Below, in pieces: positions 8,671 through 16,154 of a DNA stretch of 64,000 nt. Origin of the DNA: Micromonospora rubida. GTDB lineage: Bacteria > Actinomycetota > Actinomycetes > Mycobacteriales > Micromonosporaceae. The position numbers were made by a program, and so were the translations under genes. Under the pieces are notes generated by a model. The model did not search any database. It was given only the letters and a program-made list of their open reading frames with translations, and was not told the DNA's origin. The DNA lies in the NCBI RefSeq assembly GCF_009908295.1, contig NZ_JAAALO010000003.1:434001-498000 (forward strand). The letters are read 5' to 3'. Position 1 is the stretch's first letter. Each line of letters starts with the position of its first letter.

Positions 8671-10623
8671 GTGGCCGGCAACCGGTTCCGGTACGGGCAG
8701 TGGCGCGGCGGGCCGGACCCGCTCGCCCCGCCGTACGACGTGCGGGCGGCGGTGGACGCGGTCGGCGCGGAGATGCTGGCCGGCGGCAGCCTGCGGAAGG
8801 CGCTGCGCGACCTGCTGCGGCGCGGCCCCCAGGGCCGGGGCGGCCTGGACGACCTGGTCGCCCGGGCCCGGCGGCTGCGCCGGGAGACGCTGCGCCGGGG
8901 CGACCTGGACGGCGCGGTGACCCGGGCCCGGGCGCTGCTCGACCAGGCCCTCGCCGCCGAGCGGGACGAGCTGCGCGGGCGCACCGACGAGGCGGCCCGG
9001 TTCGCCGAGGCGGTGCTGGACAACCTGCCCCGGTCCACGGCCCGCGCCGTGCAGGGGCTCTCCGGGTACTCCTGGGCCAGCGCCGAGGCCCGGCAGGCGT
9101 ACCAGCGAATCCTCGACGGGCTGCGCGGCGACGTGCTGGAACAGCGCTTCGCCGGGCTGCGGGACGCGGCGCGGGCCGCCGCCGACCCGGCCGCCCGGCG
9201 GCAGCTCGCCGAGATGATGCGCGACCTGAACGACCTGCTTGCCCAGCATGCCCGGTCGGAGGACACCACCGACGCGTTCGCCGAGTTCATGCGCCGGCAC
9301 GGCGAGTTCTTCCCGGAGCGGCCGAGGGACGTCGACGAGCTGGTCGACGTGCTGGCCCGGCGCGCGGCGGCGGGGGAGCGGCTGATGCGGTCCCTGTCGG
9401 ACCGGCAGCGCGAGGAGCTGGCCGGGCTGATGCGCCAGTCCCTCGGCGACCGGCTGGCCGGCGAGCTGTCGGCGCTGGACGCGAACCTGCGGGCGCTGCG
9501 CCCCGACCTGAACTGGAACCGGGGCGAGCGGGTCCGCGGCGCGCAGTCGCTCGGGTACGGCGAGGCCGCCGACGCGCTCGGTGAGATCGCCGAGCTGGAC
9601 GAGCTGCTGGACGCCCTCGACCAGGACCAGCCCGGGGCCACCCTGGACGACGTGGACGTCGACGCGGTGTCCCGGACGCTGGGCCGTGACGCCGCCGACG
9701 ACGTGCGCCGGCTGCGGGAGCTGGAACGGGAGCTGCGCCGGCAGGGCTGGGTGACCCGGGACTCCGATGGGCTGACGCTCAGCCCGAAGGCGCTGCGCCG
9801 GCTCGCCGGCACCGCCCTGCGCCGGGTCTTCGCGGACCTGACCGCCGGGCCGCGCGGCCAGCACGACCTGCGCTCGGCCGGGGCCGCAGGCGAGGTGAGC
9901 GGGGCGTCCCGGCCATGGGAGTACGGCGACGAGCAGCCGCTCGACGTGGTGCGCACCCTGACCCGGGCGGTCGGTCGGGCCGGCCCGACCGTGCCCGTGC
10001 AGCTCGCGCCCGAGGACTTCGAGGTGATGGAGACCGAGCGCCGGGCGTCGGCGGCGGTGGCGCTCTGCGTGGACCTGTCGTACTCGATGATCTCGCAGGG
10101 GCGGTGGGGGCCGATGAAGCAGACGGCGCTGGCGCTGTCCCACCTGGTGGCGACCCGGTTCCCGCAGGACGCCTTGCAGATCGTCGGCTTCGGCCGGGAG
10201 GCGGCGCCGCTCACCCAGGCGGAGCTGGCGGCGGTGGAGCCGGACCTCCAGCAGGGCACGAACCTCCAGCACGCGCTGCAACTGGCCGGCCGGCACCTGC
10301 GCCGCCATCCGGGCGCGGAGCCGGTGATCCTGGTGGTCACCGACGGCGAGCCGACCGCCCACCTCGACCCCGACGGCGGCGAGGCGTACTTCCACTGGCC
10401 GCCGCTCTCGGAAACGATCGAGGCGACGATCCGGGAGGTGGACCGGCTGACCCGGGCCGGCGCCACACTCAACCTGTTCATGCTCGGCGACGACGAGGGC
10501 CTGCGCCGCTTCGTCGACGCGGTGGCCCGCCGCTCCCGGGGCCGGATGTTCACCCCGGACCTCGACGACCTCGGCGAGTACGTGGTCAGTGACTACCTCC
10601 GCGCCCGCCGGGGCCGCCGCTGA
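8671..10623 (+). CDS. VWA-domain protein partnered with the ChlI-like ATPase
   Basis: A 650-residue protein starting with GTG 3 nt after the upstream ATPase gene, so the two are surely cotranscribed. The first ~440 residues are Arg/Leu/Glu-rich and helical, with no recognised domain. The C-terminal ~190 residues are a von Willebrand factor A domain with an intact metal-ion-dependent adhesion site: CVDLSYSM (DxSxS, about residue 468), a conserved Thr in QQGTNLQHAL, and VVTDGEPTAH. VWA domains bind protein partners through this metal. By analogy with ChlI-ChlD and MoxR-VWA pairs the two proteins should form a chaperone-like complex; the client is unknown. Confidence 0.9.
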   Translation: MAGNRFRYGQWRGGPDPLAPPYDVRAAVDAVGAEMLAGGSLRKALRDLLRRGPQGRGGLDDLVARARRLRRETLRRGDLDGAVTRARALLDQALAAERDELRGRTDEAARFAEAVLDNLPRSTARAVQGLSGYSWASAEARQAYQRILDGLRGDVLEQRFAGLRDAARAAADPAARRQLAEMMRDLNDLLAQHARSEDTTDAFAEFMRRHGEFFPERPRDVDELVDVLARRAAAGERLMRSLSDRQREELAGLMRQSLGDRLAGELSALDANLRALRPDLNWNRGERVRGAQSLGYGEAADALGEIAELDELLDALDQDQPGATLDDVDVDAVSRTLGRDAADDVRRLRELERELRRQGWVTRDSDGLTLSPKALRRLAGTALRRVFADLTAGPRGQHDLRSAGAAGEVSGASRPWEYGDEQPLDVVRTLTRAVGRAGPTVPVQLAPEDFEVMETERRASAAVALCVDLSYSMISQGRWGPMKQTALALSHLVATRFPQDALQIVGFGREAAPLTQAELAAVEPDLQQGTNLQHALQLAGRHLRRHPGAEPVILVVTDGEPTAHLDPDGGEAYFHWPPLSETIEATIREVDRLTRAGATLNLFMLGDDEGLRRFVDAVARRSRGRMFTPDLDDLGEYVVSDYLRARRGRR

Positions 10624-10638
10624 CGGCAGGGCCGAACC

Positions 10639-10699
10639 TGCTCGCGGCGTGCCCTCTGCTCGCGGCGTGCCCTCTTGCCCTCTGCTCGCGGCGTGCCCT
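10639..10699. repeat. 17-nt tandem-type repeat, three copies
   Basis: TGCTCGCGGCGTGCCCT occurs at 10639-10655, 10657-10673 and 10683-10699. It lies just upstream of palindromic element A in the 413-nt spacer 10624-11036, which otherwise holds no gene. Confidence 0.85.
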
Positions 10700-10739
10700 G
10701 CGCCGGGCTGGTCCGCTCCGACCGGCCAACCCCTCCGTC

Positions 10740-10862
10740 GCTCCCTATGGAGCTGCCCCGTTTGTGCTACCAGCCGACCACGGGACGGTTCGTGCTGCCG
10801 CCAGGCCGGGGTTCGTGCTGCCGCCGGCCCGGTAGCGCAGACGGGGCAGCTCCATAGGGAGC
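10740..10862. repeat. Palindromic repeat element A
   Basis: Two 22-nt arms, 10740-10761 and 10841-10862, are perfect inverted repeats with the shared core CTATGGAGCTGCCCCGT. The 79-nt loop contains TTGTGCTACC next to the left arm (as in elements B and C) and a direct repeat GGTTCGTGCTGCCGCC at 10788-10803 and 10810-10825. The outer bases (GCTCC/GGAGC) differ from those of B and C (GGCCCC/GGGGCC) in a compensated way, so pairing is kept. Same family as elements at 20338, 29634 and 56000. Confidence 0.9.
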
Positions 10863-11036
10863 GCGCAGCGGCACCCGGGCGCTCGCAAACTCGGCCGTGG
10901 TGCCCGGGCCGACGGCGTGGGGCGACCACCGGCTCCCGGCCGTCAGGTCGGCTCCCGGGCCGGCCTCGTCCCCTTCCGGGTGAACCGGGCGCTCCCACCA
11001 GGGGGAGGAGGTCGGGAAGCCGGGTTGACTGGGGGC

Positions 11037-11522
11037 GTGGAGACCGGGCGGTTGCGGCGGGCGTACGACGAGGTGCTCGCCGAGGTGGACGCGGGCGGGT
11101 TCGAGCCGCCGGGCGGCGGGGAGCTGAGCGCCGAGCAGATCGTGGCGCACCTGGCCGCTAACGACGAGCTGATGAGCGAGGCCACCGAGGCAGTGCTGGC
11201 CGGGTCACCGTTCGCGTACTACGACCTGGAGACCATGCACCGGCCGCAGCTCGACGCGCTGGTCGCCGAGTGGGGCGGGCTGGCCGGGCTGGCCATCATG
11301 CTGCGGGGCACCAGCCAGAAGCTCTGCGTACTGGTGGACCGGCTGGGTCCGGCGGCGGCGCAGACGCTCGTCGAGACCCGCCTGCACGAGGACGTCGACC
11401 TGCGGGTCGACGAGGCGTTGCCCTGGGGTCGCAGCCTCGACCTGCACACCCGGGTCCACCTGCCCAAACACCTCGCCCAGCTCCGCGCCCTACGCCCGGA
11501 GCTGCACGCCCACCGCCGCTGA
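11037..11522 (+). CDS. DinB-like / mycothiol-dependent enzyme family protein
   Basis: A 161-residue helical protein beginning at GTG 11037 (VETGRLRRAYDEV). The early segment SAEQIVAHLAANDELM and the late segment LHTRVHLPKHLAQL carry the His residues expected of the DinB / maleylpyruvate-isomerase-like four-helix metal site. Proteins of this superfamily in actinobacteria are thiol (mycothiol or bacillithiol) dependent transferases or have no known activity. Upstream GGGGGAGGAGG at 11001-11011 is too far to be the binding site for this start, and ATG starts are lacking. It stands alone and is convergent with the DUF427 gene. Confidence 0.75.
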   Translation: METGRLRRAYDEVLAEVDAGGFEPPGGGELSAEQIVAHLAANDELMSEATEAVLAGSPFAYYDLETMHRPQLDALVAEWGGLAGLAIMLRGTSQKLCVLVDRLGPAAAQTLVETRLHEDVDLRVDEALPWGRSLDLHTRVHLPKHLAQLRALRPELHAHRR

Positions 11523-11595
11523 CGCCCGCGACGCCAGCCAGCAAGCGCCCGCCCGCGCCGGGGCGGGGAAGCCCGTCCCCAAGCGGGCGTGGGGC

Positions 11596-11880
11596 CTAGT
11601 CGGTGACCGTGACGTCCTTCCAGAAGGCCACCCGGTCGCGCACCATCTCGGCATCCGGCTTTGGCTCCGGGTAGTACCAGACCGCGTCGGTGCTGGTCCG
11701 CCCGTCGTGCGCCAGCGTGTAGTACGAGGCGGTGCCCTTCCAGGGGCAGAAGGTGTGCGTCGACGACTCCCGGACCAGGTCGTCGCGCAGGGCGGTGCGC
11801 GGGAAGTAGTGGTTGCCCTCGACCACCACCGTGTCGTCGCTCTCGGCGATCACCAGGTCGTTCCAGATGGCTCTCGGCAT
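11596..11880 (-). CDS. DUF427 domain protein
   Basis: A complete 94-residue DUF427 protein. Hallmarks are MPRAIWNDLVIAESD at the N-terminus, VVVEGNHYFP, then THTFCPWKGTASYYTL and the C-terminal AWYYPEPKPDA motif. The single-domain fold is a small beta-barrel of unknown function widespread in actinobacteria; the conserved CPWKG and Tyr/Asp residues suggest a ligand or substrate site. ATG at 11880 is the family-typical start. It is divergent from tmsA, whose ATG lies 84 nt away, so they share a promoter region. Confidence 0.9.
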   Translation of the reverse strand: MPRAIWNDLVIAESDDTVVVEGNHYFPRTALRDDLVRESSTHTFCPWKGTASYYTLAHDGRTSTDAVWYYPEPKPDAEMVRDRVAFWKDVTVTD

Positions 11881-11964
11881 GCTGCCCACGGTATGCCGTG
11901 TGACGTGGGAACGGCCACCGTGGACGTCCCACGGGATCGGCCCTGTCGCGCGTACAGTGATCTC

Positions 11965-13362
11965 ATGTGTGCTGTCCGTGTGGATCATGGGGTTGACCAC
12001 GACGGAGCGGTGGATCTGCTGCGGCGGTCGTACGCCGCGGTCCCCGCCGGTGAGACCGTGCGACTGGCCAAACGCACCTCGAACCTGTTCCGCCCGAGGT
12101 CGGCGTCGAGCGCCCCCGGGCTGGACGTCAGCGGCCTCGGCGGGGTGATCGGGGTCGACCCCGAGGCGCGCACCGCCGACGTGCAGGGCATGTGCACCTA
12201 CGAGCGGCTGGTCGACGCCACCCTGGCGCACGGGCTGATGCCGCTGGTGGTGCCGCAACTGCGCACCATCACCCTGGGCGGCGCGGTGACCGGCCTCGGC
12301 ATCGAGTCCACCTCGTTCCGGCACGGCCTGCCGCACGAGTCCGTCCTGGAGATGGACGTGCTCACCGGGGCGGGCGAGATCGTCGCCGCCCGCCCCGACG
12401 GGGAGCACGCCGACCTCTTCGCCGCCTTCCCCAACTCGCTGGGCAGCCTCGGCTACGCCACCCGGCTGCGCATCGAGCTCGCGCCCGTGCGCCGGTACGT
12501 GGCCCTGCGCAACGTCCGGTTCACCGACCTGGCCGCGCTGACCGACGCCATCGGCGAGATCACCGCCACCCGGTCCTGGGCCGGGGAGCCGGTGGACGCG
12601 ATGGACGGGGTGGTGTTCAGCCCCGGCGAGGCGTACCTGGTGCTGGCGACCTTCACCGACGACGCGCCGCAGGTCAGCGACTACACCGGCCAGGGCATCT
12701 ACTACCGCTCGCTGCGCCGGCTCACCCGCGACTGGCTGAGCACCCACGACTACCTCTGGCGCTGGGACACCGACTGGTTCTGGTGCTCGGCGGCGTTCGG
12801 GGTGCAGCACCCGGTCGTCCGGCGGGTCTGGCCGGCCCGGTGGCGGCGCAGCGACGTCTACCACCGTCTCGTCCGGCTGGAGCACCGGCACCAGGTCGCC
12901 GCGCGCATCGACCGGCTGCGCGGCCAGCCCGCCCGCGAGCGGGTGGTGCAGGACGTGGAGATTCCGCTGGAGGGCCTGGCCGACTTCCTGCGCTGGTTCT
13001 CCCGCGAGGTGCGGATGTCCCCGGTCTGGCTCTGCCCGCTGCGGCTGCGTGAGCCGGCCGGTCCCGGATCGGCCCGGCCCTGGCCGCTGTACCCCCTACG
13101 CCCCGGGCAGAACTACGTCAACATCGGCTTCTGGGGGACCGTGCCGATCGCCGAGGGTGCCGCCGACGGCGACGTCAACCGGCTGATCGAGCGCGCGGTG
13201 TCCGACGCGGGCGGCCACAAGTCGCTCTACTCGGACGCGTACTACGACCGTCAGGCCTTCGACCGTCTCTACGGCGGCGAGACCTGGCGTGCGGTGAAGG
13301 ACCGTTACGACCCGGACCACCGGCTCACCGGACTTTACGAGAAGGCGGTAGCACGAAGATGA
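11965..13362 (+). CDS. tmsA: FAD-linked oxidoreductase, 10-methylene-stearate reductase TmsA-like
   Basis: A 465-residue FAD-binding (PCMH-type, D-lactate dehydrogenase/DprE1/DHCR24-like) protein. The FAD signature runs from LRTITLGGAVTGLGIE to FRHGLPHESVLEMDVLTG (about residues 97-130). Its last 4 nt overlap the start of a cyclopropane-fatty-acid-synthase-type methyltransferase. This exact pairing is the known tmsAB (bfaAB; Rv0449c/ufaA1 in M. tuberculosis) operon: TmsB methylates the oleoyl double bond to a 10-methylene group, and TmsA reduces it with NADPH to 10-methylstearate (tuberculostearate). ATG 11965 has no strong ribosome binding site; the true start may be one of the next GTG codons. 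The assignment rests on family plus operon order. Confidence 0.85.
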   Translation: MCAVRVDHGVDHDGAVDLLRRSYAAVPAGETVRLAKRTSNLFRPRSASSAPGLDVSGLGGVIGVDPEARTADVQGMCTYERLVDATLAHGLMPLVVPQLRTITLGGAVTGLGIESTSFRHGLPHESVLEMDVLTGAGEIVAARPDGEHADLFAAFPNSLGSLGYATRLRIELAPVRRYVALRNVRFTDLAALTDAIGEITATRSWAGEPVDAMDGVVFSPGEAYLVLATFTDDAPQVSDYTGQGIYYRSLRRLTRDWLSTHDYLWRWDTDWFWCSAAFGVQHPVVRRVWPARWRRSDVYHRLVRLEHRHQVAARIDRLRGQPARERVVQDVEIPLEGLADFLRWFSREVRMSPVWLCPLRLREPAGPGSARPWPLYPLRPGQNYVNIGFWGTVPIAEGAADGDVNRLIERAVSDAGGHKSLYSDAYYDRQAFDRLYGGETWRAVKDRYDPDHRLTGLYEKAVARR

Positions 13363-14702
13363 GCCTGACCGATCGAGAACAGGGGGCGGCGAGCGTCCCG
13401 TCCACCCCGCCGGCCGGCGGCCGGCGGCCGGCCCCGACCGTGGCCGACGTGGTCCGCGCCGTCACGGCCGGACCCCTGCCGGTGCGGATCACCGGGTACG
13501 ACGGCAGCGCCGTCGGCCCGTCCGACGCCGGGATCACCCTGGACATCCGCTCCGAGCGGGGCCTGTCGTACCTGCTCACCGCGCCCGGCGACCTGGGCAT
13601 GGCCCGGGCGTACGTCAGCGGCGACCTGGCCCTGGGCGGGGTCCACGCGGGCGACCCGTACGAGGCGCTGCGGGTGCTCAAGGACGAGCTGAGGCTCCGC
13701 CCGCCGGCGCTGGCCGACGGGCTGGCCCTGGTGCGCGGGCTGGGCTGGGAGCGGCTGATGCCGCCGCCGCCCCCGCCGCAGGAGGCCGCGCCGCGCTGGA
13801 AGCGGGTGATGAACGGGCTGCGCCACTCCCGGTCCCGGGACAGCACCGCCATCTCGCACCACTACGACGTCTCGAACGCCTTCTACGAGAAGGTGCTCGG
13901 CCCCTCGATGACGTACACCTGCGCGGTGTTCCGCGCCCCCGACGACACGCTGGAGCAGGCCCAGGCCGCCAAGTACGACCTGGTCGCCGGGAAACTCGCG
14001 CTCAAGCCGGGGATGCGGCTGCTCGACGTGGGCTGCGGCTGGGGCGGCATGGTGCGGCACGCGGCCCGCGAGTACGGCGTCAAGGCGCTCGGGGTGACCC
14101 TGTCGAGGGCGCAGGCGCAGTGGGCGCAGGCGGCGATCGAACGGGAGGGGCTGACCGATCTCGCCGAGGTGCGTCACCTGGACTACCGGGACGCGCCGCG
14201 CGAGCAGTTCGACGTGGTCTCCTCGATCGGCCTGACCGAGCACATCGGGGTGCGCAACTACCCGGTCTACTTCGGCGCCCTACGGGACCGGCTGCGCCCC
14301 GGCGGCCGGCTGCTCAACCACTGCATCACCCGGGCCGACAACCGGGCCCCGCACCGCTCCGGCGCGTTCATCGACCGGTACGTGTTCCCCGACGGCGAGT
14401 TGCCCGGCCCGGGCCGGCTGATCGGCGAGCTCCACGACGCCGGGCTGGAGGTGCACCACGAGGAGAACCTGCGCCAGCACTACGCGCTGACCCTGGCGGG
14501 GTGGTGCCGCAACCTGGTGGCGAGCTGGGACGAGTGCGTGGCCGAGGTCGGCGAGGGCACCGCCCGGGTGTGGGGCCTGTACATGGCCGGCTCCCGGCTG
14601 GCGTTCGAGCGCAACGGCATCCAGTTGCACCAGGTGCTGGCCACCCGCAACGGCCCGGACGGGGTCAACGGCTACCCGCTGCGCCCGGACTGGACCGCCT
14701 GA
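13359..14702 (+). CDS. tmsB: SAM-dependent fatty-acyl methyltransferase TmsB-like (CFA synthase family)
   Basis: A 447-residue cyclopropane-fatty-acyl-phospholipid-synthase family enzyme. The SAM-binding motif is LLDVGCGWGGMVRHAA, with the family stretches HYDVSNAFYEKVLG, MTYTCAVF and SSIGLTEHIGVRNYP. The N-terminal ~150 residues hold the lipid-binding domain. Translation is coupled to tmsA (ATGA overlap at 13359-13362). With a dedicated FAD reductase next to it, the product should be a 10-methylene intermediate and finally a 10-methyl branched membrane lipid, not a cyclopropane. A strong terminator follows 12 nt after the stop. Confidence 0.88.
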   Translation: MSLTDREQGAASVPSTPPAGGRRPAPTVADVVRAVTAGPLPVRITGYDGSAVGPSDAGITLDIRSERGLSYLLTAPGDLGMARAYVSGDLALGGVHAGDPYEALRVLKDELRLRPPALADGLALVRGLGWERLMPPPPPPQEAAPRWKRVMNGLRHSRSRDSTAISHHYDVSNAFYEKVLGPSMTYTCAVFRAPDDTLEQAQAAKYDLVAGKLALKPGMRLLDVGCGWGGMVRHAAREYGVKALGVTLSRAQAQWAQAAIEREGLTDLAEVRHLDYRDAPREQFDVVSSIGLTEHIGVRNYPVYFGALRDRLRPGGRLLNHCITRADNRAPHRSGAFIDRYVFPDGELPGPGRLIGELHDAGLEVHHEENLRQHYALTLAGWCRNLVASWDECVAEVGEGTARVWGLYMAGSRLAFERNGIQLHQVLATRNGPDGVNGYPLRPDWTA

Positions 14703-14714
14703 CCCACCACAGGA

Positions 14715-14748
14715 CGAAAGGGGCGGCCGTCCTCGGCCGCCCCTTTCG
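14715..14748 (+). terminator. Terminator hairpin after tmsAB
   Basis: A perfect 15-bp stem, CGAAAGGGGCGGCCG paired with CGGCCGCCCCTTTCG, around a TCCT loop. It starts 12 nt after the tmsB stop. There is no long T tract, as is usual in actinobacteria. Confidence 0.9.
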
Positions 14749-14761
14749 TCGAACCGATTGA

Positions 14762-14950
14762 CAGACAAAGTCCGACGGGAAGACGAAGCTCACCTTCGCG
14801 CAGAGCGGCTTCGGCGAGCAAAACCCGCCGTACGCGGCGTGGAGCGGCACGTACGGCGGGTTCTGCGAGCTGGCCCACTACCACCAGATGCCGGACTGGC
14901 AGCCCATCTGGCTCCCGGAGGAGCCGGCGACCGCCGACGCAGCCCGCTGA
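14762..14950 (+). pseudogene. C-terminal fragment of an SRPBCC/AHSA1-type protein
   Basis: Reading in frame from 14762 gives 62 codons without a start codon, preceded directly by an in-frame TGA at 14759. The sequence SDGKTKLTFAQSGFGEQ, YAAWSGTYGGFCELAHY and MPDWQPIWLPEEP fits the end of an SRPBCC (activator of Hsp90 ATPase homologue) domain. The first two thirds are missing, and the fragment begins just after the tmsAB terminator, so a deletion or insertion joined it there. Not expected to be expressed. Confidence 0.6.
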
Positions 14951-15032
14951 GCAGAGGTGCCCGTCCGCCACGCCGACCAGTCGTGGCGGACGGGGGCCGT
15001 CTCGCCCCGAACCTCTGGAGTTGTGGGCGGCC

Positions 15033-15350
15033 TCAGGCGATCGCAGCGATGTCGCCGTCCTCGAAGTAGATCGCCTGGTGCAGGCGCCCGCCGATTGCAG
15101 CCGCGTACCGGGCCACCACCTCCTGCCCGGAGATCTTGCCCTGCTCGATCTGGGAAATGCGGCCCTTGGTCACCCCCATCCGGTCGGCAACCTGCTGTTG
15201 AGTGAACCCACGGGCCCGTCGGACCTCGGCCAGACGGTGGCCGACGGTCTCGGCCAGGAGTTCCTGCTTGCCGGCCTCGACCGCTTCCTCTCCACCGGCC
15301 CGCTCCACGTACCCGGCCCTGATGTCCTTCCAGCGGACATGGTTGCTCAC
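15033..15350 (-). CDS. XRE-family antitoxin (HigA-like)
   Basis: A 105-residue protein with a canonical helix-turn-helix: RRARGFTQQQVADRMGVTKGRISQIEQGK (positions about 50-78) flanked by an N-terminal segment and a short C-terminal helix. GTG at 15350 overlaps the stop of the upstream toxin frame by 4 nt (GTGA), the classic arrangement of a HigB/RelE-type toxin followed by an XRE antitoxin. Antitoxins of this kind bind the toxin and repress the shared promoter. Here the toxin gene is internally deleted, so the antitoxin is an orphan that may still act as a regulator or protect against related toxins. Confidence 0.88.
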   Translation of the reverse strand: MSNHVRWKDIRAGYVERAGGEEAVEAGKQELLAETVGHRLAEVRRARGFTQQQVADRMGVTKGRISQIEQGKISGQEVVARYAAAIGGRLHQAIYFEDGDIAAIA

Positions 15351-15546
15351 TGTTCTCCCCCTTCCTGCTGCGTGCGTTCCTTCTGGTAGATCTCGTAGCG
15401 CTGCTCCGCGAGCGGGATGGCCTGCTGATACCAGGCGTTCCACTGTCCGGCCTTGTCACCCGCGACGAGCAGAATGCCGGGTCGAGATCGTCGATCCAGG
15501 CCCGCACCTCGTCGACGACGAAGATGTCCCACTCCTCCGGCTCCAT
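15347..15546 (-). pseudogene. HigB/RelE-type toxin with internal deletion and frameshift
   Basis: The 5' part (ATG at 15546, MEPEEWDIFVVDEVRAWIDDLD) is the normal start of a Gp49/HigB-like toxin. The 3' part, in a different frame, reads ILLVAGDKAGQWNAWYQQAIPLAEQ and ends EGGEQ, the normal toxin end. Roughly 50 residues of the RelE core between them are absent; the join lies near 15476-15483. Family toxins are about 110-120 aa, while only about 65 codons remain, split between two frames. The toxin should be dead. A GTGA overlap with the antitoxin start is preserved. Confidence 0.8.
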
Positions 15547-15558
15547 TCGGCGAGTATA
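15547..15558 (-). promoter_or_regulatory. -10 element for a leaderless toxin-antitoxin transcript
   Basis: On the minus strand TATACT (15558-15553) is followed by 6 nt and then the ATG of the toxin relic. That spacing puts the transcription start at or next to the start codon, so the mRNA would be leaderless, a common layout in actinobacterial toxin-antitoxin loci. The -35 region is weak. Confidence 0.5.
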
Positions 15559-15641
15559 GCTAACGGTAAACTGGCTCGGCGCTGTCGAGGGGTATGGCAA
15601 ATCGGGGTGCAGAAGGCTGGGCGAGTGGGTAATGCGGGGCG

Positions 15642-15875
15642 ATGTTCTTCATATTCGGGCTCCGGACCAAGGTCGACCGGTCGGGCGTGGTGCAGCAGGT
15701 GTGCCGCAACTGCGGCAACCACGCCGCCCAGGTGATCACCCGCCGGTCCACCAGGTTCACCCTGTTCTTCGTCCCGCTGATCCCGATCCGTACCCAGTAC
15801 GCGAAGCAGTGCACCTTCTGCGGCGCCCAGTACGACATCGCCAAGGCCGAGGCCGAGCGCCTCCCGGTCGGCTGA
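15642..15875 (+). CDS. Small zinc-ribbon protein
   Basis: A 77-residue protein with two CxxC knuckles, CRNCG (about residue 22) and CTFCG (about residue 58), that should hold one structural zinc. Between them is a hydrophobic hairpin, FTLFFVPLIPIRT. The start MFFIFGLRTK and this layout match the zinc-ribbon family proteins common in actinobacteria, which have no known function. It could be peripherally membrane-associated through the hydrophobic segments. It lies head to head with the toxin relic. Confidence 0.8.
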   Translation: MFFIFGLRTKVDRSGVVQQVCRNCGNHAAQVITRRSTRFTLFFVPLIPIRTQYAKQCTFCGAQYDIAKAEAERLPVG

Positions 15876-15881
15876 TCCCTC

Positions 15882-16061
15882 GTGGCCCGCTTCCTCTGCT
15901 GGCTGATCGGCCGCCAGCCGGCCGGCGTCCCGGCAGCGCCGGTGCACACCGTCTCCCGCCCGCCCTGCACCCCCGGTCGCCGCCCGCGTCGCCGTACCCG
16001 TCGCCCGTTGGCCGGCACCGCCCTGCCCCGCTCGCCCTGGAACCGCTCCGCCGGCCGCTGA
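15882..16061 (+). CDS. Possible Arg/Pro-rich small protein
   Basis: GTG at 15882 follows the zinc-ribbon gene by 6 nt and opens 59 codons (VARFLCWLIGRQPAG...). The first 12 residues look like a short hydrophobic anchor, the remainder is Arg/Pro/Thr-rich. No family is recognised. Such composition also arises by chance in this GC range, so this is a weak call. The rest of the spacer up to 16154 shows nothing. Confidence 0.2.
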   Translation: MARFLCWLIGRQPAGVPAAPVHTVSRPPCTPGRRPRRRTRRPLAGTALPRSPWNRSAGR

Positions 16062-16154
16062 CCATTCCCACTCCGCCGGCCGCTGAGCCCCCTGAGGCCG
16101 CCGGCCCGACCATCGGCACCTACGCTGGGGAGGCCGCGAGGAACGGGGAGAATC

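Noticed and set aside
7885..10998. Very long minus-strand open frame (over 1000 codons) opposite the ChlI/VWA genes
   Set aside because: Composition is Arg/Gln/Pro/Gly/His-rich without domains, and it mirrors the codon pattern of the well-supported plus-strand genes. It is an antisense shadow of high-GC coding DNA.
11523..11595. Terminator between DinB-like and DUF427 genes
   Set aside because: GCCCGC/GCGGGC segments can pair but inner stems are imperfect; too weak to annotate.
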